From NCBI GenBank assembly GCA_026625625.1, contig CP113055.1, forward strand, positions 1,676,501-1,740,500: a stretch of DNA of 64,000 nucleotides. The letters are read 5' to 3'. The notes beneath the pieces are model-generated. The model was not told the origin of the DNA. It did no database searches and saw only the letters and a list, made by a program, of their open reading frames with translations. A program made the translations under genes and the position numbers. Every line of letters starts with the position of its first letter. The stretch's first letter is position 1. Positions 43,593-51,195 of the stretch are shown here, piece by piece. Origin of the DNA: Blastomonas sp. SL216. Lineage in GTDB: Bacteria > Pseudomonadota > Alphaproteobacteria > Sphingomonadales > Sphingomonadaceae.

Positions 43593-43802
43593 CTACTTCA
43601 AAAACCAGTGCTTCGAACCGTTGGGCCGAATCTCAAGATAGAGGCGTTTGTCGTCGGATTTGCGGTAAAGGGCATCAATCGGCTGAAACCCTCTGATTTC
43701 TGCGGCTTTGAGAGACCTTTGGCGGCACCACGCTTTTTCCTGTCGCTGTGCCCCCAATTGTGCCGCCAAATTAACGAAATCTGGGGGCGCAATCTGGAAC
43801 AA
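43593..43802 (-). pseudogene. Tyrosine integrase N-terminal remnant (DUF4102 arm-binding region)
   Basis: The last 39 codons read AEIRGFQPIDALYRKSDD, KRLYLEIRPNGSKHWFLK, the arm-DNA-binding start of P4-type integrases, and then stop at 43593. The catalytic domain with its R-H-R-Y residues is absent, so only a fragment remains. It points away from a tRNA 3'-end fragment 80 bases upstream, the usual integrase-attachment layout. Confidence 0.7.
43751..43771. repeat. Short direct repeat, possible integrase arm site (copy A)
   Basis: CCCCCAATTGTGCCGCCAAA here and CCCCCAATTGTGCCCCCAAA at 43960-43980 flank the tRNA fragment at about 110 and 60 bases. Paired direct repeats around an attachment site are typical of arm-type integrase sites; the role is inferred. 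Confidence 0.4.
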
Positions 43803-43880
43803 AACGAGACTCCCGTCGCGGGCAGGATAGCCGGAAACCCGCAGAAATTCAACGTTTTGAGACGCTGTGGGAAGGGGTGG

Positions 43881-43898
43881 TGGTGCCGCTTACGGGAC
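43881..43898 (-). other. tRNA 3'-end fragment, candidate attachment-site core
   Basis: On the minus strand GTCCCGTAAGCGGCACCA matches the T-stem 3' side, acceptor strand and CCA of a tRNA whose acceptor arm ends AAGCGGC. The bases upstream do not form the rest of a tRNA, so this is a duplicated core left by integration, not a working tRNA gene. Confidence 0.5.
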
Positions 43899-43959
43899 CC
43901 TCATAACTCGGTTAACCAATTGAATTAAAACACTCAATTGATCTGCGTCTCAAATTTTG

Positions 43960-43980
43960 CCCCCAATTGTGCCCCCAAAA
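43960..43980. repeat. Short direct repeat, possible integrase arm site (copy B)
   Basis: Second copy of the CCCCCAATTGTGCC-type repeat on the other side of the tRNA fragment. Beyond it, 43981-44482 holds no gene I can support. Confidence 0.4.
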
Positions 43981-44482
43981 TTTCTCTAAGCATCTGACTT
44001 AGAACGTGTTTGAGTCCGAAATTGTGACTGATTTCGCTGGCCGAAAGACAGATGCCGAGTGGCGATTGGCAAGAAACGGCTGCCTGATCTAGCGGTCTGC
44101 AACGGCAGCTAGCGACCCACAACCGGTTGTTCGGTTGAGCGCCAATGTACGTCCTGTACTGACCGAAGCTGCCGATCGGATAGCCGTCTGCCGTGTCGAT
44201 CAGGGAGCGTGGAGCATCTGCCATAGCGCGCGTGCCGCCCCAAGCGGTGCGATGCCGGCGCATAGATTGCCGCAATTGAGTGCTGAGCAGCAGGTCATAT
44301 CGAGTATCCCATGCGTCAGATGCATCGCGCCCTTGCCCGGCTACTGGCCCATTTAAGAATCTAACATGGACTAATTTCGAGACCGGATTTGATTGCGGGG
44401 CTGCGGATGCAAGATGAAAATTGGCTCAATTCCAACCCGCATCCAATCCAAATCGACTTGAGACGCCCAGGATCTGTCCTGC

Positions 44483-45901
44483 TCATGCGCCGGCAGGCGA
44501 GCCGGTGTCCTGGTTGTCGGGGATGGGGATGGGTGTCGCCGCACATACCATGCGCAGGGCATCTTTCAGCCCTTCTTCGATCGTCGGGTGATAGAAGGGC
44601 AACTGCAGCACCTGCGTCGCCGTCATCTTCTGCTGGATCACCCATGCGAGCAGATGGCCTAGATGCTCGCCCGCCGGGGCCACAAGATCCGCGCCGATCA
44701 GCACGCCGTCGGGCGCAGCGGCATATAGCGTGAGCGCGCCCTCGTTGCGTGCCTCGACCCGCGCGCGTCCCTGATCCGCGAAATCGGTCGTGCCGCTGAC
44801 GGCGCCGTCCGCTTCGGACTGACCGATGCGCACAACCTGCGGATCGGTGAAGATGATACTGAACGGGACCTGGCGCTCGACGCCGATCGGGGTAGGCCAG
44901 GCTGCAGCGTTGCGGCCCGCGATGGCGCCGTCATGCGACGCTTCGTGCAGCAACGGTTGGTCCGCCGCGACATCGCCAGCCAGAAACACATTGCTGTCGC
45001 CGCAGCGCATGGTGTCGCGGGAATGGCAGGGCACGCCATGGTCGTCGAGCGCGAGCCCGGCCTCGGCAATGTCCAGACCGTCCAGCACAGGCGGGCGGCC
45101 GACCGCAACCAGAACCTTGTCGAACATTGCTTCGCCCTGGCTCGCACCGGACCAGCGGAGCGACACGCCGTTGTCACGCAGCTCGGGCCTTGCCTCCACT
45201 CCCAGATGCAGATTGACATCCCGGGCTATGATCGTTTCCAGCGCCTTGTGCACGCGCGGGCATCGCAGTCCGGCCATGGTCTGGGCGTTGTCGAACATGG
45301 CGACCTTCACCCCCAGCCGGGCGAAGGCCTGCGCCAGCTCCAGCCCGAGCGCGCCCGAGCCGATGACGGCAAGCCGCTGGGGCAGCCTCTTCAGCTCGAA
45401 CACGGTCTCGTTGGTCAGGGCGCGGTCGCCGAGTGCTGCAAAAGCATCGGGTATGGTGGGGCGCGACCCAGTCGCGATCACGATCGCGCGTGGCTCCACC
45501 CTCCGCCCATCATCCAGTCGCAACAGGCCGGGCTTTTCAAATCTTGCCCGTCCGGTGATGCGAACATTTTCAGGTATATCATCGATCGATTCCTTCGTCA
45601 GGGTGACGAAGCGGTCACGCTCTGTCCGGATGCGGTCCAGGACTGCATCTTCATCGACAGCGACTTCTCCCACTCGGATGCCGAAGAGTTCGGCGTGCGA
45701 GACCTCATGCCGCGCTTTTGCCGCTGCAATCAGCAGTTTGGAAGGCATGCACCCCACCGTGGCGCAGGTGGTGCCGCCGAATTCGGGATCGATCAGCAGC
45801 GTTGTTGCGCCATTGCCCCGCGCAGCCCTTTCGGCGGCGAGGCCGGCCGTGCCGGCCCCGATGACCGCGACATCGCAGCGCAACGCCCCCGCATCGCTCA
45901 T
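44483..45901 (-). CDS. Dihydrolipoamide dehydrogenase-like flavoprotein disulfide reductase
   Basis: 472 residues of the pyridine nucleotide-disulfide oxidoreductase class I family. An FAD-binding VAVIGAGTAGL starts the protein, the redox pair is Cys46/Cys51 in GGTTCATVGCMPSK, an NAD-binding VIGSGALGLELAQ follows, then FLAGDVA, and the C-terminal active-site His lies in LPFYHPTIEEGLKDAL. These match dihydrolipoyl dehydrogenase and its relatives. Its stop-proximal neighbours are not 2-oxoacid dehydrogenase subunits, so the partner is uncertain. It overlaps the dehydrogenase gene upstream by ATGA, forming an operon. Confidence 0.87.
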   Translation of the reverse strand: MSDAGALRCDVAVIGAGTAGLAAERAARGNGATTLLIDPEFGGTTCATVGCMPSKLLIAAAKARHEVSHAELFGIRVGEVAVDEDAVLDRIRTERDRFVTLTKESIDDIPENVRITGRARFEKPGLLRLDDGRRVEPRAIVIATGSRPTIPDAFAALGDRALTNETVFELKRLPQRLAVIGSGALGLELAQAFARLGVKVAMFDNAQTMAGLRCPRVHKALETIIARDVNLHLGVEARPELRDNGVSLRWSGASQGEAMFDKVLVAVGRPPVLDGLDIAEAGLALDDHGVPCHSRDTMRCGDSNVFLAGDVAADQPLLHEASHDGAIAGRNAAAWPTPIGVERQVPFSIIFTDPQVVRIGQSEADGAVSGTTDFADQGRARVEARNEGALTLYAAAPDGVLIGADLVAPAGEHLGHLLAWVIQQKMTATQVLQLPFYHPTIEEGLKDALRMVCAATPIPIPDNQDTGSPAGA

Positions 45902-47274
45902 GCGACGAGAATGGCCTTGGCGTTGACGAACTCCTTGAAGCCCTCATCGCCATGTTCGCGGCCATAACCCGAATCCTTGACCCCGCCGAACGGCATGTCG
46001 GGCGATGCGACATTGAAATTGTTGATGAAGACCATTCCGGTATCGAAATGCCTGGCCGCAAGGTCCTTCGCCCGCTCGACGTCGCGTGAGAAGATGCCGC
46101 CGCCAAGCCCGTAGCGGCTGTCATTGGCGATGCGCATGGCGTCCTCGTCGTCCTTGGCGCGGATGATCGAAGCGGCAGGGCCGAACAGCTCGTCATCATA
46201 GGCTGGCTGGCCGGATGCGACATCGACGAGAACCGTTGCGGGATAGAACCAGCCCTTGCGGTCCGGAATTTCTCCGCCGGTCAGCACGCGAGCACCCTTG
46301 GCCACGCTCTTCTCGACCTGATCGTGCAGCGCATCGCGCTGTCGCTTCGAGACCAGCGGGCCGAGCTGGGTGTCCTCGGCCGAAGGATCGCCCATCTGCA
46401 GCGCTTCGAACTTTTCGACATAGCCTTTCACAAAGGCATCGTAGTTCGCATCGGTCACGATGAAGCGCTTGGCATTCACGCAGGTCTGGCCGTTATTGTA
46501 GATGCGCCCCTGCACGCAAGTCTCGATCGCCAGATCGAGATCGGCATCGCCGAGCACCATATAGGCGTCGTTGGAACCCAGCTCGAGCACGGTCTTCTTG
46601 GCAAGAGAGGCGGCCTTGGCACCGACCGTTCGGCCTGCCTTGTCGCTGCCGGTCAGCGTCACGCCGCGCACCAGCCGGTTCTCGATCACGCGATCGGACT
46701 GGTCGTGATCGATCACCAGGACGCCGAAAAGTCCCTCGGGCAGTCCGGCACGCTCATAAACCTCGCGCAGGAGGAGTCCGCTACCGGTGCAGCTTTCCGC
46801 ATGCTTGAGCAGCACGCCGTTGCCCGCCATGAGGCTGGAGATCGAATAGCGCACGGCCTGATAGGCGGGGAAATTCCAGGGCTGGATGCCATAGATGACG
46901 CCCAGGGGGGCGTGCGTCACGTAACCCTTCCCGTTCTGCGTCTGCCGCTGCTGATCGGCCAGAGCCTTGGGTCCGTTCTTGGCGCTATAGTCACAGATCG
47001 CGGCGACCAGATCGATTTCCTGGCGGCTGTCTCGCAGCAGCTTGCCGACCTCCTGCGTCATGAGCGTCGCAAATTCGTCCTTGGCAGCGCGCAGTTCCTC
47101 GCCGATCCGGCCGATAACCTCTGCCCGCTCATCCAGGCTGCGCATCCGCCAGTCCAGAAACGCCTGGTGAGAGGCGTCAACCACCGCATCGGCCTGCTCG
47201 TAGGTCATGTAATTATAGGTCTCGATTACCTCCTCGGTCAGAGGATTGACGGTGTCAAAGCTGCGGTTGGTCAT
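45898..47274 (-). CDS. NAD(P)-dependent succinate-semialdehyde dehydrogenase-type ALDH
   Basis: 458 residues from the ATG at 47274, with GGAG 10 bases upstream. Oxidises an aldehyde to a carboxylate with NAD(P)+. The catalytic residues are Glu231 in LELGSNDAYMVL and Cys265 in NNGQTCVNAKRF, with PWNFP and FTGS-like VTLTGSDKAG for cofactor binding and FGGVKDSGYGRE near the C-terminus. The ELGSNDA/NGQTCVNAKRF wording is that of the Sad/GabD-like group. The frame extends upstream to 47667 but the extra residues are unlike ALDHs. It is in an operon with the Lpd-like gene downstream and the MBL-like gene upstream. Confidence 0.9.
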   Translation of the reverse strand: MTNRSFDTVNPLTEEVIETYNYMTYEQADAVVDASHQAFLDWRMRSLDERAEVIGRIGEELRAAKDEFATLMTQEVGKLLRDSRQEIDLVAAICDYSAKNGPKALADQQRQTQNGKGYVTHAPLGVIYGIQPWNFPAYQAVRYSISSLMAGNGVLLKHAESCTGSGLLLREVYERAGLPEGLFGVLVIDHDQSDRVIENRLVRGVTLTGSDKAGRTVGAKAASLAKKTVLELGSNDAYMVLGDADLDLAIETCVQGRIYNNGQTCVNAKRFIVTDANYDAFVKGYVEKFEALQMGDPSAEDTQLGPLVSKRQRDALHDQVEKSVAKGARVLTGGEIPDRKGWFYPATVLVDVASGQPAYDDELFGPAASIIRAKDDEDAMRIANDSRYGLGGGIFSRDVERAKDLAARHFDTGMVFINNFNVASPDMPFGGVKDSGYGREHGDEGFKEFVNAKAILVA

Positions 47275-47323
47275 GATGCAATCTCCGTGAAAGGTGGTTT
47301 CGATCTGCGGGCGCGAGGCTGGA

Positions 47324-48085
47324 TCAGCCGTGGGCCGCGCGGTGCTTGGCCAGCGTGCTCTCGACGTCGTCGAGTGCAGCCAGGATTTCGCTCTGCCAGC
47401 CGCCCGGCGGCAGCTCGCGGACGGCGGAATGCGCGGCGCAGACGATCGGGCTGTCGGCCCAGTCGCTCGCCAGAACTTGTGCCCATCGCGCATAGTCGTC
47501 CGCCGCGCCTCTCCGCTGCTCCAGTGCCTTGGAAAGCATCGGATGAAAACGCAGCTTCTGCTCGGGCAGGATCGCGGACAGGAGCGCAGGAGGCGCAAGT
47601 ACGTTGATGGTATCGTCGACATGGACGATGCCGCTCGCGCGATGGCGGACCAGCACCGAGGCGACATGCACCTTGTCGTCGTCGCTCACGAAATCGACGC
47701 CCGCCGGTATCGAGAAGGCAAGTTCGTCGGCAAATTCCTCTTGGATCGCGGCATCCTCGATCACGCCCTGATCCCAAGGCAGACCGGGCAACTGGTTCAG
47801 ATGCCTATGGGTGCCAATGAGGCGAACGCCGGGGAGAATGTCGACCAGTGCCGGGCAGTGCAGCGTGTGAAACGGGTGGACGTTGATGATCGCGTCGACC
47901 AGCCGTCCGTTGTCCGTCAGCGTCATCAGCGCGGATCGATCGTCGCCATCGAGTTCGTAGCTGTCGAGCACCAGAAACCGCCCGTTGGCGCGTCGCACAA
48001 GCGACATCTGGGTTCCTATGTCCAGTATCTTGGCAATCTTGAACGAGCCTCGAAAATTCCAGAATTCTGGGTGCAACTGTTTCAC
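47324..48085 (-). CDS. Metallo-beta-lactamase-like (DUF4336-type) protein, probable
   Basis: 253 residues from a GTG at 48085 that has GAGGA ten bases upstream; a TTG at 48112 is in frame without a ribosome site. The middle shows INVHPFHTLHCPAL and IGTHRHLNQLPGLPW, His-rich segments that resemble a degenerate MBL-fold metal site, and the later HVASVLVRHRASGIVHVDDTINVL resembles the later beta-strand/His region. The canonical HxHxDH is not present, so enzymatic activity is uncertain. Fifty bases separate it from the dehydrogenase, so it is probably in the same operon. Confidence 0.62.
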   Translation of the reverse strand: MKQLHPEFWNFRGSFKIAKILDIGTQMSLVRRANGRFLVLDSYELDGDDRSALMTLTDNGRLVDAIINVHPFHTLHCPALVDILPGVRLIGTHRHLNQLPGLPWDQGVIEDAAIQEEFADELAFSIPAGVDFVSDDDKVHVASVLVRHRASGIVHVDDTINVLAPPALLSAILPEQKLRFHPMLSKALEQRRGAADDYARWAQVLASDWADSPIVCAAHSAVRELPPGGWQSEILAALDDVESTLAKHRAAHG

Positions 48086-48529
48086 GAAAGCTCGATCCTC
48101 GCCGTCAGACAATGGGCTGAAGGATTACGGAAACCGACGCTGAAGGTTCCTGTCTTTCCGATGGTGCCGGGTTTTGGGTAGGCGCATTCAAATGGTGTCG
48201 GATGATACAGCAACTGAACGTCATGGGCGCGCGCGGGTTCTAGTTTTGGTTCAGCGGTATTCAGGATATTCCGTCTAATGCGTTGTGGGCCGATAGTGCA
48301 TATAGCCGCCGCCATGCGCGACACCTCAATGCGAATGGCGGCTCTAGCGGCAACCAACGGACCGATATCGACCAGATCCAGTCGTTCCTGTTCAGAGCAG
48401 AGAACGTCTGCTCCCGCTGAAAGCCGCCGTGCCGCTTTCGGGACTGCGCACCGGCCCGGCGCATGGCATCAACTGGGTGGAAAGCGGGCATTCGCCATCA
48501 CCCTTGGTTCACGCTTGTTTATGGCGAAT
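48086..48529. other. Intergenic region with repeat remnants, no gene
   Basis: No frame has a convincing gene. The segment CATCAACTGGGTGGAAAGCG near 48467 recurs in inverted form near 49099-49110, so this stretch belongs to the dispersed repeat family. It also holds the promoter of the operon downstream on the minus strand. Confidence 0.5.
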
Positions 48530-48937
48530 TTAGCGGTCAGCCTTGCTCGATTTTTGATTGCGACATTTCCAATCGGCGATATTTTTTCCATCAATCGCTG
48601 GGCACACGAATTCGTATCGGTCGTATTCGTCGTCCTCTATCGCGATGTCGAAATTGTCCAACGCACCATTATCCATGAAAACGGCCCCCGTCGCGTCGCA
48701 AGCAGCTTCGGGTTGGTCGGGAATGATACAGCCGACCGGATAGTGGTCGACTTGCGAGTAGCCGGTATTTTCGAGGTCTTTGACGGTCGGCGCATCAACT
48801 TCTGCGACGACGGCATACGGGGCCAGATCAATGTAAGGCGGATCGCCAACTGACCGTCCATCCTTGGCTGCGTCACTGGTTTGATCACAAGCGGAGGTAG
48901 CGATTGCCCCGACGAACATTACAATCCATTTCAGCAC
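48530..48937 (-). CDS. Small predicted lipoprotein, unknown function
   Basis: 135 residues from a GTG at 48937, which has GGGGA about six bases upstream. The N-terminus LKWIVMFVGAIATSAC has a signal-like hydrophobic stretch ending in a cysteine followed by DQ, consistent with a lipoprotein. The mature part is acidic and has paired cysteines (PVGCIIPD, EAACDATGAVF, FVCPAIDGKNI). No family is recognised. It is an isolated gene among repeats. The upstream part of the long frame (to 49087) is repeat sequence and was excluded. Confidence 0.6.
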   Translation of the reverse strand: MLKWIVMFVGAIATSACDQTSDAAKDGRSVGDPPYIDLAPYAVVAEVDAPTVKDLENTGYSQVDHYPVGCIIPDQPEAACDATGAVFMDNGALDNFDIAIEDDEYDRYEFVCPAIDGKNIADWKCRNQKSSKADR

Positions 48938-48974
48938 TACCAATCCCCGAGCAAGCTCTTGATGATGGCGAGAT

Positions 48975-49110
48975 GGACGGGTTGGCGCAACGTCCGCAAT
49001 GGGGTCGGGACAAGAATTTCCGGTCCTGGAAACTGGGAGGCCATAGTCGCCCGGCAGATTTCGGGATCGCGCACTGCCCCGGCGCATGACTGCTCATGGG
49101 TGGAAAGCTG
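48975..49110 (-). repeat. Dispersed intergenic repeat, inverted copy
   Basis: Holds GTCCGCAATGGGGTCGGGAC, TTCCGGTCCTGGAAACTGGG and GGGTGGAAAGCTGAC, related in reverse to the copies at 42.2 and 42.6 kb. Confidence 0.5.
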
Positions 49111-49113
49111 ACT

Positions 49114-49491
49114 TCACCGAATCCGCTCTTTGAGCATAATGGCTCCTCCGTAGCAGCGTTCCTTTCTCGTCGCCGGAACAACAAAGGGATCGTGCTCAAC
49201 CACCAAGTTTGTTTCCTGCCACTCGACGTCTATCTGGGGATCGGAGGCGAAGTCTAAAGCACGACATCCCAGGATCGCATCCAAAGGCCAAATCGGTGGA
49301 ACATAGCGGGGCAAAACCCAAACCCCGCCGGAGTAGTCCGACATTGCTCCCGGATTGACCAATATTACCTTGGCTGTGAGCATGCCAGAGCTTGCCGCAT
49401 CACGCTGCTCTGAAAACACAAGGCTGCAGGTATTCATCAAGAGAATTACAGGGACTAGCACGAATAGCGTGAAAAGGCGCAATAGTCGCAT
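49114..49491 (-). CDS. Hypothetical protein with N-terminal signal or anchor
   Basis: 125 residues from the ATG at 49491. The start MRLLRLFTLFVLVPVILLMNTC is a strong signal or lipoprotein-type segment (Cys22). The mature part has SDYSGGVWVLPRYVPPIWPL and DAILGCRALDFASDPQIDV, with an additional Cys in ERCYGGAIML. I do not recognise a family. An in-frame ATG at 49539 is possible; the longer frame to 49800 passes through a dispersed repeat (49560-49615) and is unlikely. An IS110 element begins about 280 bases upstream. Confidence 0.58.
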   Translation of the reverse strand: MRLLRLFTLFVLVPVILLMNTCSLVFSEQRDAASSGMLTAKVILVNPGAMSDYSGGVWVLPRYVPPIWPLDAILGCRALDFASDPQIDVEWQETNLVVEHDPFVVPATRKERCYGGAIMLKERIR

Positions 49492-49559
49492 CGCGACACC
49501 GCGCCTACCCCCTTCTTCGTATTCTGCCTCGCGAGCCATTAACATTTCATCGCATCTGG

Positions 49560-49615
49560 TGCGAATGTCCGCAACGGGGTCGCTTGCTGAACGGCAGGAA
49601 TTTTTCGCAAATGGA
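49560..49615 (-). repeat. Dispersed intergenic repeat, inverted partial copy
   Basis: GTCCGCAACGGGGTCGCTTG and CTGAACGGCAGGAATTTTTC mirror the GCTGCCGTTCGGCAAACGAC segment of copies 2 and 3. Confidence 0.5.
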
Positions 49616-49836
49616 GCAAAGCCTTCATCCGGATTCCGATCTGAGCCGAGACGGCTCCCGACCAGCTCAAGACACTCTGCGTCGTTGATGCGAACGTCGG
49701 CTGTTGCCATAACCGGCCAATCCGGTCGCCATACAGGCTGGCTCTTCACGAGCGTGAAACCTGATGGGGTGGACGCCCCCCGACGGCATCTATGTGCCAA
49801 AGTGGAGGTGTTGATTCACCACTGAGGGAGGCGTCC

Positions 49837-50871
49837 GTGTCGCAAGTTAGCACAATAGGTCTGGATATCGCCAAGAACGTTTTTCATGCGCACGGTGCCG
49901 ATGAACGCGGTGCGATGGTTTTCAGTCGCAAGCTTACCAGGAACAAACTGCTCGACTTCTTTGCAAGTCAGCCGGGGTGCACTGTTGCACTTGAAGCGTG
50001 CGGGGGCGCGCATCATTGGGCGCGGCAGCTGAAGGCGATGGGGCACGATGTGCGGCTCATTCCGCCCGCCTACGTGAAGCCGTTCGTGAAGCGAAACAAG
50101 AACGATGCGATCGATGCGGAGGCAATCTGCGAGGCGGCACAGCGCCCGGGCATGCGCTACGTGACGGTGAAGAGCGAGGAACAGCAGGCCGCAGGTCTTG
50201 TGTTCCGAACGCGCGACCTTGTGGTACGTCAACGCACCCAGTTGATCAACGCGATCCGAGGCCACTTGGCGGAATATGGCTGGGTCGCGCCACGCGGCAC
50301 CGCGCACATGACGTTGCTGACCGAACTCCTGGAAGAAGGTGAGATGACCTCCACTTTACCAGCGGCGGCACAGTCGATGTTCAAGCTCATGATCGACATG
50401 CTAGCCGAGCTCGACAAGCAGGTTGCTGTGCTCGACCGCGAGATCGCGCGGCGCGCCAAGGAAGACGAAGCAGCCCGGCGGCTGATGACCATCCCAGGGA
50501 TCGGTCCTATCGTGGCGACCGCCATCATCGCGCTGGCCCCGCCGATCGAGACCTTCCGCAAAGGCCGCGATTTTGCGGCCTGGCTCGGGCTTGCACCCCG
50601 ACAGCACTCAACCGGAGGCAAGCAACGGCTTGGCGGTATAACCAAGATGGGCGAGCGGACGATCAGGCGGCTGCTCATCATCGGCGCAAGCTCGGTGGTG
50701 CTGCAGGCCAACAGGCGCGGTGCACCGCGTGGCTCATGGCTGGAAAGCATGCTGGCGCGCAAACCGCGCATGCTCGTCTCGGTCGCGCTCGCCAATAAGA
50801 TGGCGCGCATGGTGTGGGCGCTGCTCACCAGGAAGGAAGACTACAAAGCTCCGGCAGTGGTCGTGGTGTAA
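49837..50871 (+). CDS. IS110-family transposase
   Basis: 344 residues from the GTG at 49837, which has GGGAGG five bases upstream. The RuvC-like DEDD set is visible: Asp10 in GLDIAKNVF, Glu53 in ALEACGGAHHW, Asp90/Asp93 in KNDAIDAEAI. The C-terminal transposase_20 domain has IPGIGPIVATAII, AWLGLAPRQHSTGGK with the serine nucleophile region, and GERTIRRLLIIGA. The gene is full length with no frameshift, so the element may be active. Confidence 0.95.
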   Translation: MSQVSTIGLDIAKNVFHAHGADERGAMVFSRKLTRNKLLDFFASQPGCTVALEACGGAHHWARQLKAMGHDVRLIPPAYVKPFVKRNKNDAIDAEAICEAAQRPGMRYVTVKSEEQQAAGLVFRTRDLVVRQRTQLINAIRGHLAEYGWVAPRGTAHMTLLTELLEEGEMTSTLPAAAQSMFKLMIDMLAELDKQVAVLDREIARRAKEDEAARRLMTIPGIGPIVATAIIALAPPIETFRKGRDFAAWLGLAPRQHSTGGKQRLGGITKMGERTIRRLLIIGASSVVLQANRRGAPRGSWLESMLARKPRMLVSVALANKMARMVWALLTRKEDYKAPAVVVV

Positions 50872-51117
50872 GCCAAGGCAGCAGTCAGAGGCGTCGGGGA
50901 CGTAGGCGGTCGAAGGAGGGTATGGCACAACAGTCGGCGAGACGGGGCTGGAAGAACCAGGGAATGGCAGGGCGCTAGCCAAGCGCGTAAACCTGTAATG
51001 GATCCGGTCCGCGAACTCCCATACTGGCCCGCAGCTATGGCGCTGCTCATCGAGGCCGGACAGATGACAGCATCCGACTACGTGCCAAAATACCCCAATT
51101 TAATGCTTGCATCCAAA
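50872..51117 (+). ncRNA. Candidate bridge RNA region of the IS110 element
   Basis: This 246-base non-coding end follows the transposase and has no gene. In IS1111-type members the corresponding segment encodes the guide RNA that pairs with donor and target DNA. The assignment rests on position and length only; I did not derive the stem-loops. Confidence 0.35.
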
Positions 51118-51195
51118 GGGGCGTCCACAGATGCCTTTCAGCCATCTCGCCAAAGTGCGGGAAAGAACAACCTTAGCGAATGAGACGAACGCAGC

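Larger units (their letters stand above)
49769..51128 (+). mobile_element. IS110-family insertion sequence, about 1.36 kb
   Basis: An 11-base inverted repeat, GTGGACGCCCC at 49769-49779 and GGGGCGTCCAC at 51118-51128, encloses one IS110-type transposase gene. The left non-coding end is 68 bases and the right 257 bases. The long 3' non-coding end is the layout of the IS1111 subgroup, in which a guide (bridge) RNA is encoded after the transposase. No clear target duplication is visible, as expected for this family. TATGTGCCAAA near the left end and TACGTGCCAAAA near the right are a further subterminal similarity. Confidence 0.82.

Noticed and set aside
43881-43898. A functional tRNA gene
   Set aside because: Only the 3' end is present; no anticodon or D arm can be formed from the upstream bases.
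49114-49800. Long 228-codon version of the hypothetical gene before the IS
   Set aside because: The first 85 codons run through a dispersed repeat; the signal-like start at 49491 is more credible.
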